The notes under the pieces are model-generated. The model was not told the DNA's origin. It searched no databases and saw only the letters and a list, made by a program, of their open reading frames with translations. From the NCBI GenBank assembly GCA_002170005.2, contig NHGT02000016.1:83693-90271 (forward strand): 6,579 bases of DNA, in the 5' to 3' direction. The position numbers and the translations under genes were made by a program. Below, piece after piece: positions 1-6,579 of this stretch. The stretch comes from a bacterium TMED144. GTDB taxonomy: Bacteria > Fidelibacterota > Marinisomatia > Marinisomatales > TCS55. Position 1 is the stretch's first letter. Each line of letters starts with the position of its first letter.

Positions 1-51
1 ATGTATTCTACTCCCCGATTGGTCAAGTTTTCATTAGGAATGAATTTTTGA
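1..51 (+). CDS. C-terminal end of an outer membrane beta-barrel protein, probably a TonB-dependent receptor (5' truncated)
   Basis: Frame 1 is open from the window edge to a TGA at 49-51 and encodes the tail YSTPRLVKFSLGMNF. The Pro-Arg, the alternating hydrophobic residues and the terminal Phe are what the last beta strand of an outer membrane barrel looks like; the final aromatic residue is the known signal for barrel insertion. TonB-dependent receptors of Bacteroidota and related phyla often end in a PR-x-hydrophobic-K-F-x-hydrophobic pattern like this. The ATG at position 1 is probably an internal Met codon, not the start. The stop overlaps the next gene's start by 4 bp, so the two are likely co-transcribed. 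The receptor assignment rests on this short tail plus the downstream secreted protein, PorV-like barrel and GH16 enzyme; another barrel family is possible. Confidence 0.6.
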   Translation: MYSTPRLVKFSLGMNF

Positions 52-3000
52 TTAAAATTTTTAATATTTTATTTTTCTTTTTCAGCATCACTTTGTTGTT
101 TGGACAAGGGAGGGTTTATGAAGGACCTGAAGATCCCGCTGGTGATATCGCTGCTGAGCGCGAAGGATATATGACCGGTAATAGAGTATTTCTTTATTTT
201 AGGAATACTACTGAACTTTCAGATTGGCCTAAATCCAATGTTTCAAGATGGCCCAACAATTTAAATGGTTTAAAAATGGTTGATGGTATAGGGTTGTTGA
301 TTGGCGCAAAAGTTTATATCAAGGATGATCCTAACAATTTAATTGATAGTGAAGTAATAACTGATACTACAGTCATATCAGCCGGAAAAAATCTTCATGA
401 ACTTTATTATCTTCAAACTAGCTATCGAGAAGAAATGGACGTTGACCCTACAGGCACAGTTGAATATGGATTATACCCTGTATTTGGCTACTTTAACGAA
501 ACTGGCGAATACCCTGCTATGAGCAACCGTCCAAACTCATGGCCATTAAATGGATGGCCTTCTGTTGGAAATCAAACCAAATGGCAAGGTGAATGGGATG
601 GTCGTTTTGGAAGAGGCGTAATATATGCAGACATGGAAACATACTTTGTTGCAAACGATGCTCAAGATCAAGAATATCTTGAATTAGGAGATAGGGTTAG
701 ATACTATCCTCGTCAAGGAAAGACTATTGGCGATCTTAAAGATAATGTAACTATAGGCAAAGGCAAACCATGGGGTGGGCTCGGAATTCGTGTGGAAGCA
801 CGTGGATTTCAATGGAATAATCCTCAGGCGCGTGATGCTATCTTTTGGGAATACAACATTGCAAATATTTCAGACTATGATTTAACTGAAGTGGCGTTTG
901 GTTATTGGGCAGACAATGCGATTGGCAATGATGGAAATGATGAACTCGCTTTTTTTGATACCAAGTTAGATATGTCCTATTCTTGGGATATTAATGGAAT
1001 CGGTGCGGGGGGATTGCCAACTGGAACCATGGGTTTTGCATATTTAGAGAGTCCAGGAGTACCCTACGATGGTATTGATAATGATCAAGATGGTTTAGTT
1101 GATGAGAAGCGTGACAATATTGCTGTTAATAAAATTGGACCCTCTGAAGGAATTAGTAATTTGCAGGACTTCTTGTCATTTTATAAACTTGAAGAAAGTG
1201 ACTTGAAAGAGCATTGGGATGCAGACGAAGATCAAGACTGGGAAGATGGTGAAGATCTTAATGGCGATGGAATATACCAACCATCGGAATACTTTGGTGA
1301 CGATATTGGCTTAGATGGTGTTGGTCCAGGTGAGTTGAATTATACCGGTCCTGACGAAGGTGAAGGAAACCATAAACCTGATTATAAAGAAGGGGTTGGT
1401 TCTGAGCCAAATTTTGCGGAGACAGATGTTTCAGAATCTGACATGATAGGTTTAACAGCGTTTCGCTTGTTCCCTGTTCCCAGTCATGCCTCGTCAAGCG
1501 ATACATGGTGGTTTAAAAATGATGAAGCCATGTGGCAGCTTATTGGTGAAAGAGTGCTAGAGGTATATATTGATAATATTTCTAACCTGATTGAAGTATT
1601 TGCATCTGGCCCGTTCCCTCTTTATCGTGGCCAAACCGAAAGAATTTCTATGGCAGAGTTACATTCTTTTGACCCATTGGAAGGATTGAATTCCAGCGAA
1701 CATACCGCGCCCTCTTTATATCAGTTGAAATCCATTGTTCAGGTCATTTACGAGAAGGACTACAGATTTGCTCAACCTCCTAAAATGCCTACTTTGTCTG
1801 CAACCCCAGGTGATGGTAAAGTGGTATTGTCATGGGATAATATCTCTGACACCAAAACAAGAGACCCTTTCTTAGGAAATGTTAATGATTTTGAGGGTTA
1901 TAAGCTATTTAGAGCAACAGATAAATACTTTTCTGATGCTGAGGTCATAACTGATGGCTATGGTACACCCACATTTATGAAGCCGATCTTTCAATGCGAT
2001 ATTAAAGATGGTCGCTATGGCTTTACCGACTTTGGCCTAATTAATGGTGTAGCATATAACTTGGGTACTGATAACGGATTAACCCATGTTTTCGTAGACA
2101 ATTCAGTTGTGAATGGTCGTACTTATTACTACGGTTTAGTTGCTTACGATTATGGTGCTCCCAATATCGGCCCAGGCATAGCTCCATCAGAGAACAATGT
2201 TGTTATAGAGCTCGATGAAGCCGAGGACGTAAGGTCTATAGGTAAAAATGTTGCTATTGTAACTCCTACAAAGCCAGCCGCAGGTTATCGCTCACCTGAA
2301 CTAACCGTTGATGAAAACAATTTAACTGGTGGAGGCACTGTTGAACCGATGATTTTGGCCCAATCAAGTCTTTTTTCCGATAATCAGTACAGTGTTGTAT
2401 TTGGTGTTGATACGATCGATACAATTCCTAATTATGAATCTGGAATTCGTTATTCAACCAGTGAAATAAATGTTTATAATGTAACATCCGGTAATTTGAT
2501 CTATAGTGAATCTCCAGTAAAGTTCACTGGTAGCAATTTAGTTGAAAATGATTCTGTCGGTTTTTGGTACTTGAATGATGAATTACCAGTTGAAACTGAT
2601 ATTTTTGATGGTTTACAGTTAATTATCAACCAACCATTCATATCACCTGCCTACGATTATGTTAATTCTGGATGGGTGCAAGGTTCAGGGATAATGCGTG
2701 TATTGCCATCACTTAGTGAATCAGCCTATATGCCGTGGGATTATGATATCATGTTTACTTTCGATCAAACAGCATATAACACTCAAACAATCAGTAAATC
2801 TGGTATAAAAGATGAATTAAATCAGCAAATACCATTTAATCAATTGCTTCTCGGTCAATCATTTAATTTTCAAGTTAAAAATAACGTAATCACTAGAGAT
2901 GATGGATCCTATGAAATGATGGACCTAGTGGTCCATGATGTGGATGAAAGTGGCGACTTTGACTCTTCTGTAGACCGCATCTTAGTTGGAGGACTAACCT

Positions 3001-3500
3001 CTGATAAGAAATGGGCTGGTACTGTGTTTGTAATTGATCTTACACTCGCTTCAACTGCCACTTACCCAAAAGCTGATGATGTATTTAGAGTAAAGTTCAA
3101 AAGACCATTTTTTACAAATGATAACTTTAAGTTCACAGTAAAAACATTTGATGATTTAAATGCTGATTCACTTCAAAATAAGATGAAAGATATTAAAGTT
3201 GTTCCAAATCCTTATGTTGCGTCAAATGTAATGGAGCCTGCGGTTTCAAATCAGTTTCTAAATCAAAGACGGCGATTGCTTTTCACAAATATTCCAGCGC
3301 AGTCAGTCATATCTATTTATACCGTAAGTGGTGTTTTTGTTGATGAGATTAATGTTAATAATTCACCAGAGAGAGGGTCAATTCATTGGGATATGTTAAC
3401 TCGTGAAGGTTTAGAAATTGCAGCAGGAATGTATATTTATCATGTTAAGTCCTCCGTTACGGGCGATGAAAAACTAGGAAAATTTGCAGTAATAAAATGA
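48..3500 (+). CDS. Large secreted multidomain protein with FnIII-like domain and T9SS-like C-terminal domain
   Basis: This 1150-residue protein has no function I can name. Residues 1-20 are a clear signal peptide: Lys3, a Phe/Leu/Ile-rich core, then LLFGQ. Residues 22-320 form a Trp/Tyr-rich region opening with the motif VYEGPEDPAGDIAAEREGY. Residues 341-418 are Asp-rich with two calcium-loop-like motifs, DNDQDGLVDE and DLNGDGIYQPSE; the latter matches an EF-hand loop at positions 1, 3, 5, 6 and 12. Residues about 576-722 look like a fibronectin type III domain (LSATPGDGKVVLSWD to YYYGLVAYDYG). Residues about 1046-1150 resemble a T9SS type A sorting or FlgD-like domain, with VVPNPYVAS, an IYTVSG strand, AAGMYIYHVKS and the ending KLGKFAVIK. 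The start is TTG at 48, supported by an AGGA 8 bases upstream and by the signal peptide; the next ATG (Met42) would remove that peptide. It overlaps both neighbours by 4 bp. Likely exported to the cell surface, possibly to bind glycan or assist the upstream receptor. The domain calls are fairly secure; the role is inference. Confidence 0.85.
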   Translation: MIKIFNILFFFFSITLLFGQGRVYEGPEDPAGDIAAEREGYMTGNRVFLYFRNTTELSDWPKSNVSRWPNNLNGLKMVDGIGLLIGAKVYIKDDPNNLIDSEVITDTTVISAGKNLHELYYLQTSYREEMDVDPTGTVEYGLYPVFGYFNETGEYPAMSNRPNSWPLNGWPSVGNQTKWQGEWDGRFGRGVIYADMETYFVANDAQDQEYLELGDRVRYYPRQGKTIGDLKDNVTIGKGKPWGGLGIRVEARGFQWNNPQARDAIFWEYNIANISDYDLTEVAFGYWADNAIGNDGNDELAFFDTKLDMSYSWDINGIGAGGLPTGTMGFAYLESPGVPYDGIDNDQDGLVDEKRDNIAVNKIGPSEGISNLQDFLSFYKLEESDLKEHWDADEDQDWEDGEDLNGDGIYQPSEYFGDDIGLDGVGPGELNYTGPDEGEGNHKPDYKEGVGSEPNFAETDVSESDMIGLTAFRLFPVPSHASSSDTWWFKNDEAMWQLIGERVLEVYIDNISNLIEVFASGPFPLYRGQTERISMAELHSFDPLEGLNSSEHTAPSLYQLKSIVQVIYEKDYRFAQPPKMPTLSATPGDGKVVLSWDNISDTKTRDPFLGNVNDFEGYKLFRATDKYFSDAEVITDGYGTPTFMKPIFQCDIKDGRYGFTDFGLINGVAYNLGTDNGLTHVFVDNSVVNGRTYYYGLVAYDYGAPNIGPGIAPSENNVVIELDEAEDVRSIGKNVAIVTPTKPAAGYRSPELTVDENNLTGGGTVEPMILAQSSLFSDNQYSVVFGVDTIDTIPNYESGIRYSTSEINVYNVTSGNLIYSESPVKFTGSNLVENDSVGFWYLNDELPVETDIFDGLQLIINQPFISPAYDYVNSGWVQGSGIMRVLPSLSESAYMPWDYDIMFTFDQTAYNTQTISKSGIKDELNQQIPFNQLLLGQSFNFQVKNNVITRDDGSYEMMDLVVHDVDESGDFDSSVDRILVGGLTSDKKWAGTVFVIDLTLASTATYPKADDVFRVKFKRPFFTNDNFKFTVKTFDDLNADSLQNKMKDIKVVPNPYVASNVMEPAVSNQFLNQRRRLLFTNIPAQSVISIYTVSGVFVDEINVNNSPERGSIHWDMLTREGLEIAAGMYIYHVKSSVTGDEKLGKFAVIK

Positions 3501-4546
3501 AACGAATTTACTTAACAATCAGCCTCTTAACATGCCTTTCCTCCGCATTTTCTCAAACTATTAATCGTTATGGGTCAACTTCAGCAAACTTTTTAGAAAT
3601 TGGAATTGGAAGCGCCAATACAGCAATGGGAGATGCTGGAGTAACATTTGCTCAAGGTCCTTCATCGGTTTATTGGAATCCTGCCGCATTAGCATTTGTT
3701 AATAAGAATGAAACATCGTTTATGCTTCAACCATGGATTTTAGATATCAATATGATGTATTTTGGTGCATCCATATATTTAAACAGGATCGGTACCTTTG
3801 CGCTTAGCATTACTCAAATGGGATATGGTGATATGGATGTTACTACCATGGCACAACAAGACGGAACAGGTGAAAAATTTACCGCTAATGAATTCAGTGC
3901 TGGTGTTACCTTTTCTAGAAAAATAGTTGAATCATTTTCATTTGGTGCAACGGCTAAATTGGTTTCATCTAAAATCTGGCACTCTTCTGCAACAGCTTTT
4001 GCGTTGGACTTAGGTTCAATTGTCAACACCAGTTTTTTATCTCCAACAGGTGAAGCAGATGATGGTTTAAGAATAGGAATGAGTATTTCTAATTATGGAA
4101 CCAGATTGCAGTATGATGGCATTGATCTTTTAAACCCAATTGATATTGCGCCTTTTGAGGATGGTAATTTTGCTGACGTACCTGGGCAGTTCAGGCCTGG
4201 TCAATGGGAACTTCCTCTTTTTTTTAGAATAGGTATAGGCCTTAAACCAATACTTACCGACATGCATAGAATAATTTTAGCAATTGATGCAGTTCACCCT
4301 AACAATAATTCTGAATATGTGAATATTGGTACGCAATACGAATTGAAACTTGCAGGTCAAGGTAGTTTTTATGTCCGAGGAGGTTACAAATCTCTTTTTA
4401 TGGTTGATTCACAATTTGGAATGACTTTAGGTGGGGGATTAAAAATAAACTTGATGAACAATCAATATATCCAGCTTGATTATTCGCATCGCACTATGGG
4501 AGTTTTTGGCGACTTAAGTTCTTATACGGTCAGTTTTAGTTTTTAG
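3497..4546 (+). CDS. PorV/PorQ family outer membrane beta-barrel protein
   Basis: This 349-residue protein has a signal peptide at residues 1-20 ending SSAFSQ. The mature N-terminus carries the PorV/FadL-like signature at about 28-66: small residues, AMGDAGVT, then SVYWNPAALAF. The rest alternates amphipathic strands with turns, including FALDLGS (168-174), GMSISNYG (194-201) and the late motif DAVHPNNNSEYVNIG (264-278). It ends YTVSFSF, with the terminal Phe expected of an outer membrane barrel. In Bacteroidota, PorV is a T9SS shuttle that carries cargo from the translocon to the attachment complex, and PorQ is a related barrel; relatives with unknown roles are common in other FCB phyla. Its ATG overlaps the stop of the gene for the T9SS-like protein, so it may export or anchor that protein. 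It could instead be a porin-like or FadL-like transporter. Family membership is likely; orthology to PorV itself is not established, so no symbol is given. Confidence 0.83.
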   Translation: MKRIYLTISLLTCLSSAFSQTINRYGSTSANFLEIGIGSANTAMGDAGVTFAQGPSSVYWNPAALAFVNKNETSFMLQPWILDINMMYFGASIYLNRIGTFALSITQMGYGDMDVTTMAQQDGTGEKFTANEFSAGVTFSRKIVESFSFGATAKLVSSKIWHSSATAFALDLGSIVNTSFLSPTGEADDGLRIGMSISNYGTRLQYDGIDLLNPIDIAPFEDGNFADVPGQFRPGQWELPLFFRIGIGLKPILTDMHRIILAIDAVHPNNNSEYVNIGTQYELKLAGQGSFYVRGGYKSLFMVDSQFGMTLGGGLKINLMNNQYIQLDYSHRTMGVFGDLSSYTVSFSF

Positions 4547-4559
4547 ACGTTCATAACCG

Positions 4560-6023
4560 ATGATCCGGTTTTTAATCCTTTTTTATTTATTTATTAGTTG
4601 CGAAAACCGCAGTAACATATCAGAAGATCTATCAATTCTTGCAAAAGTTGGAAACAGAACTATAACTAAAAGAGATTTTTTGAACAGAGCTGAATATACC
4701 ATTCGGCCTATTTTTTGTAAGGGAAATTTATACTATCATAAAAAAATTATTTTAAATAATCTTATTGCTGAAAAACTATTAGCACTTGAATCTGAAAAAA
4801 TCAGAGCATCAAAGAACATTGTATCGTTGGATAGTTATTTAAAAGGAAGAAAAGAACAAGCAATGAGACAAGTGCTTTATTATAAACATGCCTTTTCAAA
4901 AGTAGAATTAACTGATGATGAAATTCAGCATTATTATAAAATGGCGGGTAGAACCTATGAAGTAAACTATTTCTCATTTCCAGGAGGTGCATTTAGTGAT
5001 TCTGTGGCAAGTGCAATTGATAGAGGATTAGAGATCGATAAAATATATCAATACGCCTTTAAGGGCAGTATCCCCGAAAGAGAAGTTAATTGGATTGATT
5101 CAAATGATGATACGATAGATAATTTATTATTCTCTGGTAATGATGTTTCAGTTAATCAAGTCTTTGGACCGATCAAGCTTAATGATGGATCATCATTTGT
5201 TATGAGAATAAATGGATGGAAGGATAATGTTGATATTACTAAAAAATCCATTGAAGATCGAATTGAATCAGTCTCTAGAACCTTGAAAGAACGAAAAGCA
5301 CTCAGTTTGTATTCAGAATATGTAAGTGATGTAATGAAAGGAAAATCTTTACTATTGGAGGATAAAGTTTTTCCTAAATACGCTGAGTCTTTGGCCAAAA
5401 GATATTTCACCTCTGAAAAGGAAAGAGAATCAGCTGTTTCAAAGGCGCTTTTTGAGGATTCGGAAATATTGCAAATTGATAAACTAGAACCTTTAAGAGA
5501 AGATTTTAAAAAATTGCCATTATTTAGTATTAATCAAAAAAAATGGACAATAAAAGAGTTTGAGGAGTCTATACTTTCTCATCCATTGGTTTTTAGAAAA
5601 AGAAAGATGTCCTCACAGGAATTTCCAAGTCAATTAAAATTAGCAATAATCGATTTTGTTCAAGATTACTATCTAACACAAAAAGCATATGAAATGAAAC
5701 TTGATGAGGATAACTCCATTATTTTAAATGAGCAATTGTGGTCAGATAGTTTTTATGCGTTTCAATATGCCGCATTAAAAATAAGCGAATTAGAATCCTC
5801 GGATAATATTCATGAAAAACTCAAACCATTCATCGATGAATTACAAATAAAACACAGTTCTTTGATTAAAATAGATATGGATATGTTTGAGGAAATTTCA
5901 ATTTCAAATGTTGATATGTTTGCAACTCAAAGCAATGTACCTTATCCGGTCATCGTTCCAAGTTTTCCTGCTTTCACAGACGACAGCTATATTGATTATG
6001 GTTCAAAAATTTCTCGCCAATGA
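4560..6023 (+). CDS. SurA/PpiC-like peptidyl-prolyl isomerase or chaperone lipoprotein (divergent)
   Basis: This 487-residue protein starts with a short lipoprotein signal: Arg3, a hydrophobic stretch and a lipobox-like LFIS-Cys14, so it is probably lipid-anchored in the envelope. Residues about 25-125 resemble the helical N-terminal region of SurA-type foldases: LAKVGNRTITKRDFLNRAEY, then LNNLIAEKLLALESEK. Residues about 133-222 follow the outline of a parvulin domain, with an opening strand YEVNYFSF, a helix, EVNWIDSNDD, and the closing VFGPIKLNDGSSFVMRI. The usual His in the first parvulin strand appears to be absent (YEVNYF), so isomerase activity is doubtful and a holdase role is as likely. 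Residues 225-487 are mostly charged and helical, with no domain I recognise. The gene begins 13 bp after the PorV-like gene without a visible Shine-Dalgarno sequence and overlaps the GH16 gene by 4 bp. It probably helps the operon's secreted or outer membrane products fold; this is inference. Confidence 0.68.
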   Translation: MIRFLILFYLFISCENRSNISEDLSILAKVGNRTITKRDFLNRAEYTIRPIFCKGNLYYHKKIILNNLIAEKLLALESEKIRASKNIVSLDSYLKGRKEQAMRQVLYYKHAFSKVELTDDEIQHYYKMAGRTYEVNYFSFPGGAFSDSVASAIDRGLEIDKIYQYAFKGSIPEREVNWIDSNDDTIDNLLFSGNDVSVNQVFGPIKLNDGSSFVMRINGWKDNVDITKKSIEDRIESVSRTLKERKALSLYSEYVSDVMKGKSLLLEDKVFPKYAESLAKRYFTSEKERESAVSKALFEDSEILQIDKLEPLREDFKKLPLFSINQKKWTIKEFEESILSHPLVFRKRKMSSQEFPSQLKLAIIDFVQDYYLTQKAYEMKLDEDNSIILNEQLWSDSFYAFQYAALKISELESSDNIHEKLKPFIDELQIKHSSLIKIDMDMFEEISISNVDMFATQSNVPYPVIVPSFPAFTDDSYIDYGSKISRQ

Positions 6024-6579
6024 TTAACAAATTAAACTCTACATTTGCAGTATGCCTCTTCTTTATTGCTTGCTCTGAAGAAGAAGTAGTTAGCCAAAAT
6101 AATGAAACAAATGACTGGGAAATAGAAGGTTGGAATATAGTATGGCAAGATGAGTTTGATCAAGATTCTTTAGACTTAACAAAATGGTCTCACGAGACAG
6201 GGGGGCACGGATGGGGCAATAATGAATTGCAATATTATACTGATTCAGACTCCAACTCATATGTTGAAAATGGAAATCTTGTTCTAAAAGCCGAGGTAGT
6301 TCCTCAAGGCATTGGATCATCTAGAGGATTGCGATATTACAGTTCTGCAAGACTCAGAACTTATGGTAAAGGTGATTGGAAATATGGAAGAATTGAAGTG
6401 AAAGCTAAAGTGGCAAGCGGGCAAGGAATTTGGCCCGCAATTTGGATGCTACCTACAGATTGGCTTTTTGGTGGGTGGCCATCTAGTGGTGAGATTGATA
6501 TTATGGAGCATGTTGGTTATGATCTTGGAGTTGTGCATGGAAGTGTGCATACAGAAGCTTATAATCATAAGATAAATAC
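6020..6579 (+). CDS. GH16 family glycoside hydrolase lipoprotein, probable endo-beta-1,3-glucanase (laminarinase), 3' truncated
   Basis: The window holds the first 186 codons. Residues 1-18 are a lipoprotein signal (Lys4, hydrophobic AVCLFFIA, Cys18), followed by acidic SEEE, so the enzyme is probably lipid-anchored and may be surface-exposed. The GH16 domain starts near residue 39 (NIVWQDEFD) and shows the hallmark segments TKWSHETGG, WGNNELQYYTD, KYGRIEVKAKV and GIWPAIWMLP. The catalytic motif is EIDIMEH, with predicted nucleophile Glu158, Asp160 and acid/base Glu163. The following HVGYD and VHGSVHTEAYNH fit the laminarinase branch (endo-beta-1,3-glucanase) better than agarases or carrageenases, though specificity cannot be settled from sequence alone. 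Roughly the last third or more of the catalytic domain, and any carbohydrate-binding modules, lie beyond the window. The ATG overlaps the upstream TGA (ATGA), the only start that keeps the signal peptide. It supplies the operon's best clue to substrate: laminarin-like beta-glucan. Confidence 0.93.
   Translation, partial: MINKLNSTFAVCLFFIACSEEEVVSQNNETNDWEIEGWNIVWQDEFDQDSLDLTKWSHETGGHGWGNNELQYYTDSDSNSYVENGNLVLKAEVVPQGIGSSRGLRYYSSARLRTYGKGDWKYGRIEVKAKVASGQGIWPAIWMLPTDWLFGGWPSSGEIDIMEHVGYDLGVVHGSVHTEAYNHKIN

Noticed and set aside
171..173. ATG (Met42) as an alternative start for the large gene
   Set aside because: Starting there would discard a convincing signal peptide and the VYEGPEDPAGDIAAEREGY segment, and would leave a gap of over 100 bases in an otherwise gapless operon.
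1258..1506. Minus-strand open frame of 82 codons inside the large gene
   Set aside because: It is antisense to a well-supported coding region with clear domains, and its translation shows no signal peptide or recognisable motif. The other minus-strand open frames (3814-4029, 4801-4992, 5156-5410, 6090-6320) were rejected for the same reason.
2919..2936. Perfect 7-bp inverted repeat with a 4-base loop (ATGGACC / GGTCCAT)
   Set aside because: It lies deep inside the large gene in ordinary codons, has no T-run after it and is far from any junction. A chance palindrome is the simplest explanation.
48..3500. Identification of the large protein as SusD
   Set aside because: It is about twice the usual SusD length, lacks a lipobox cysteine and SusD-like TPR helices, and instead has FnIII-like and T9SS-like domains. 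Only the genomic position is SusD-like.
4547..4559. The only non-overlapping gap, considered as a terminator or promoter site
   Set aside because: Thirteen bases are too few for a hairpin terminator or a promoter, and no inverted repeat or ribosome-binding sequence is visible there.

Overview
The window is AT-rich and reads entirely on the + strand as one tightly packed run of five genes. The first and last are cut by the window edges. The gene types suggest a marine member of the Bacteroidota/FCB group: a TonB-dependent-receptor-like barrel terminus, a large exported protein with a type IX secretion (T9SS)-like C-terminal domain, a PorV/PorQ-family outer membrane protein, and lipoproteins starting with little or no Shine-Dalgarno sequence. 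From memory, the large protein and its order next to PorV most resemble loci of Marinimicrobia (SAR406) and related uncultured FCB phyla rather than a classical Bacteroides SusCD locus. That placement is inference.

Layout: 1-51 is the last 16 codons and stop of an outer membrane beta-barrel protein, probably a TonB-dependent receptor. 48-3500 encodes an 1150-residue secreted multidomain protein: signal peptide, Trp-rich N-terminal region, calcium-loop-like Asp-rich segment, fibronectin-III-like domain and T9SS-like tail. 3497-4546 encodes a 349-residue PorV/PorQ-like barrel. 4560-6023 encodes a 487-residue lipoprotein resembling SurA/PpiC foldases. 6020-6579 is the first 186 codons of a GH16 lipoprotein, probably an endo-beta-1,3-glucanase (laminarinase), with its catalytic motif intact. 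Three of the four junctions are 4-bp stop/start overlaps and the fourth has a 13-bp gap, so there is no room for internal promoters or terminators in the junctions.

Working model (inference): this is a glycan-use operon for laminarin-like beta-glucan. The GH16 enzyme cuts the polymer at the cell surface, and the TonB-dependent receptor imports the oligosaccharides. The large protein would be a surface component that may bind glycan in the place where SusD usually sits. The PorV-like protein would help export or anchor it, and the lipoprotein foldase would help the envelope proteins fold. No RNA genes, CRISPR arrays, mobile elements or substantial repeats were seen.
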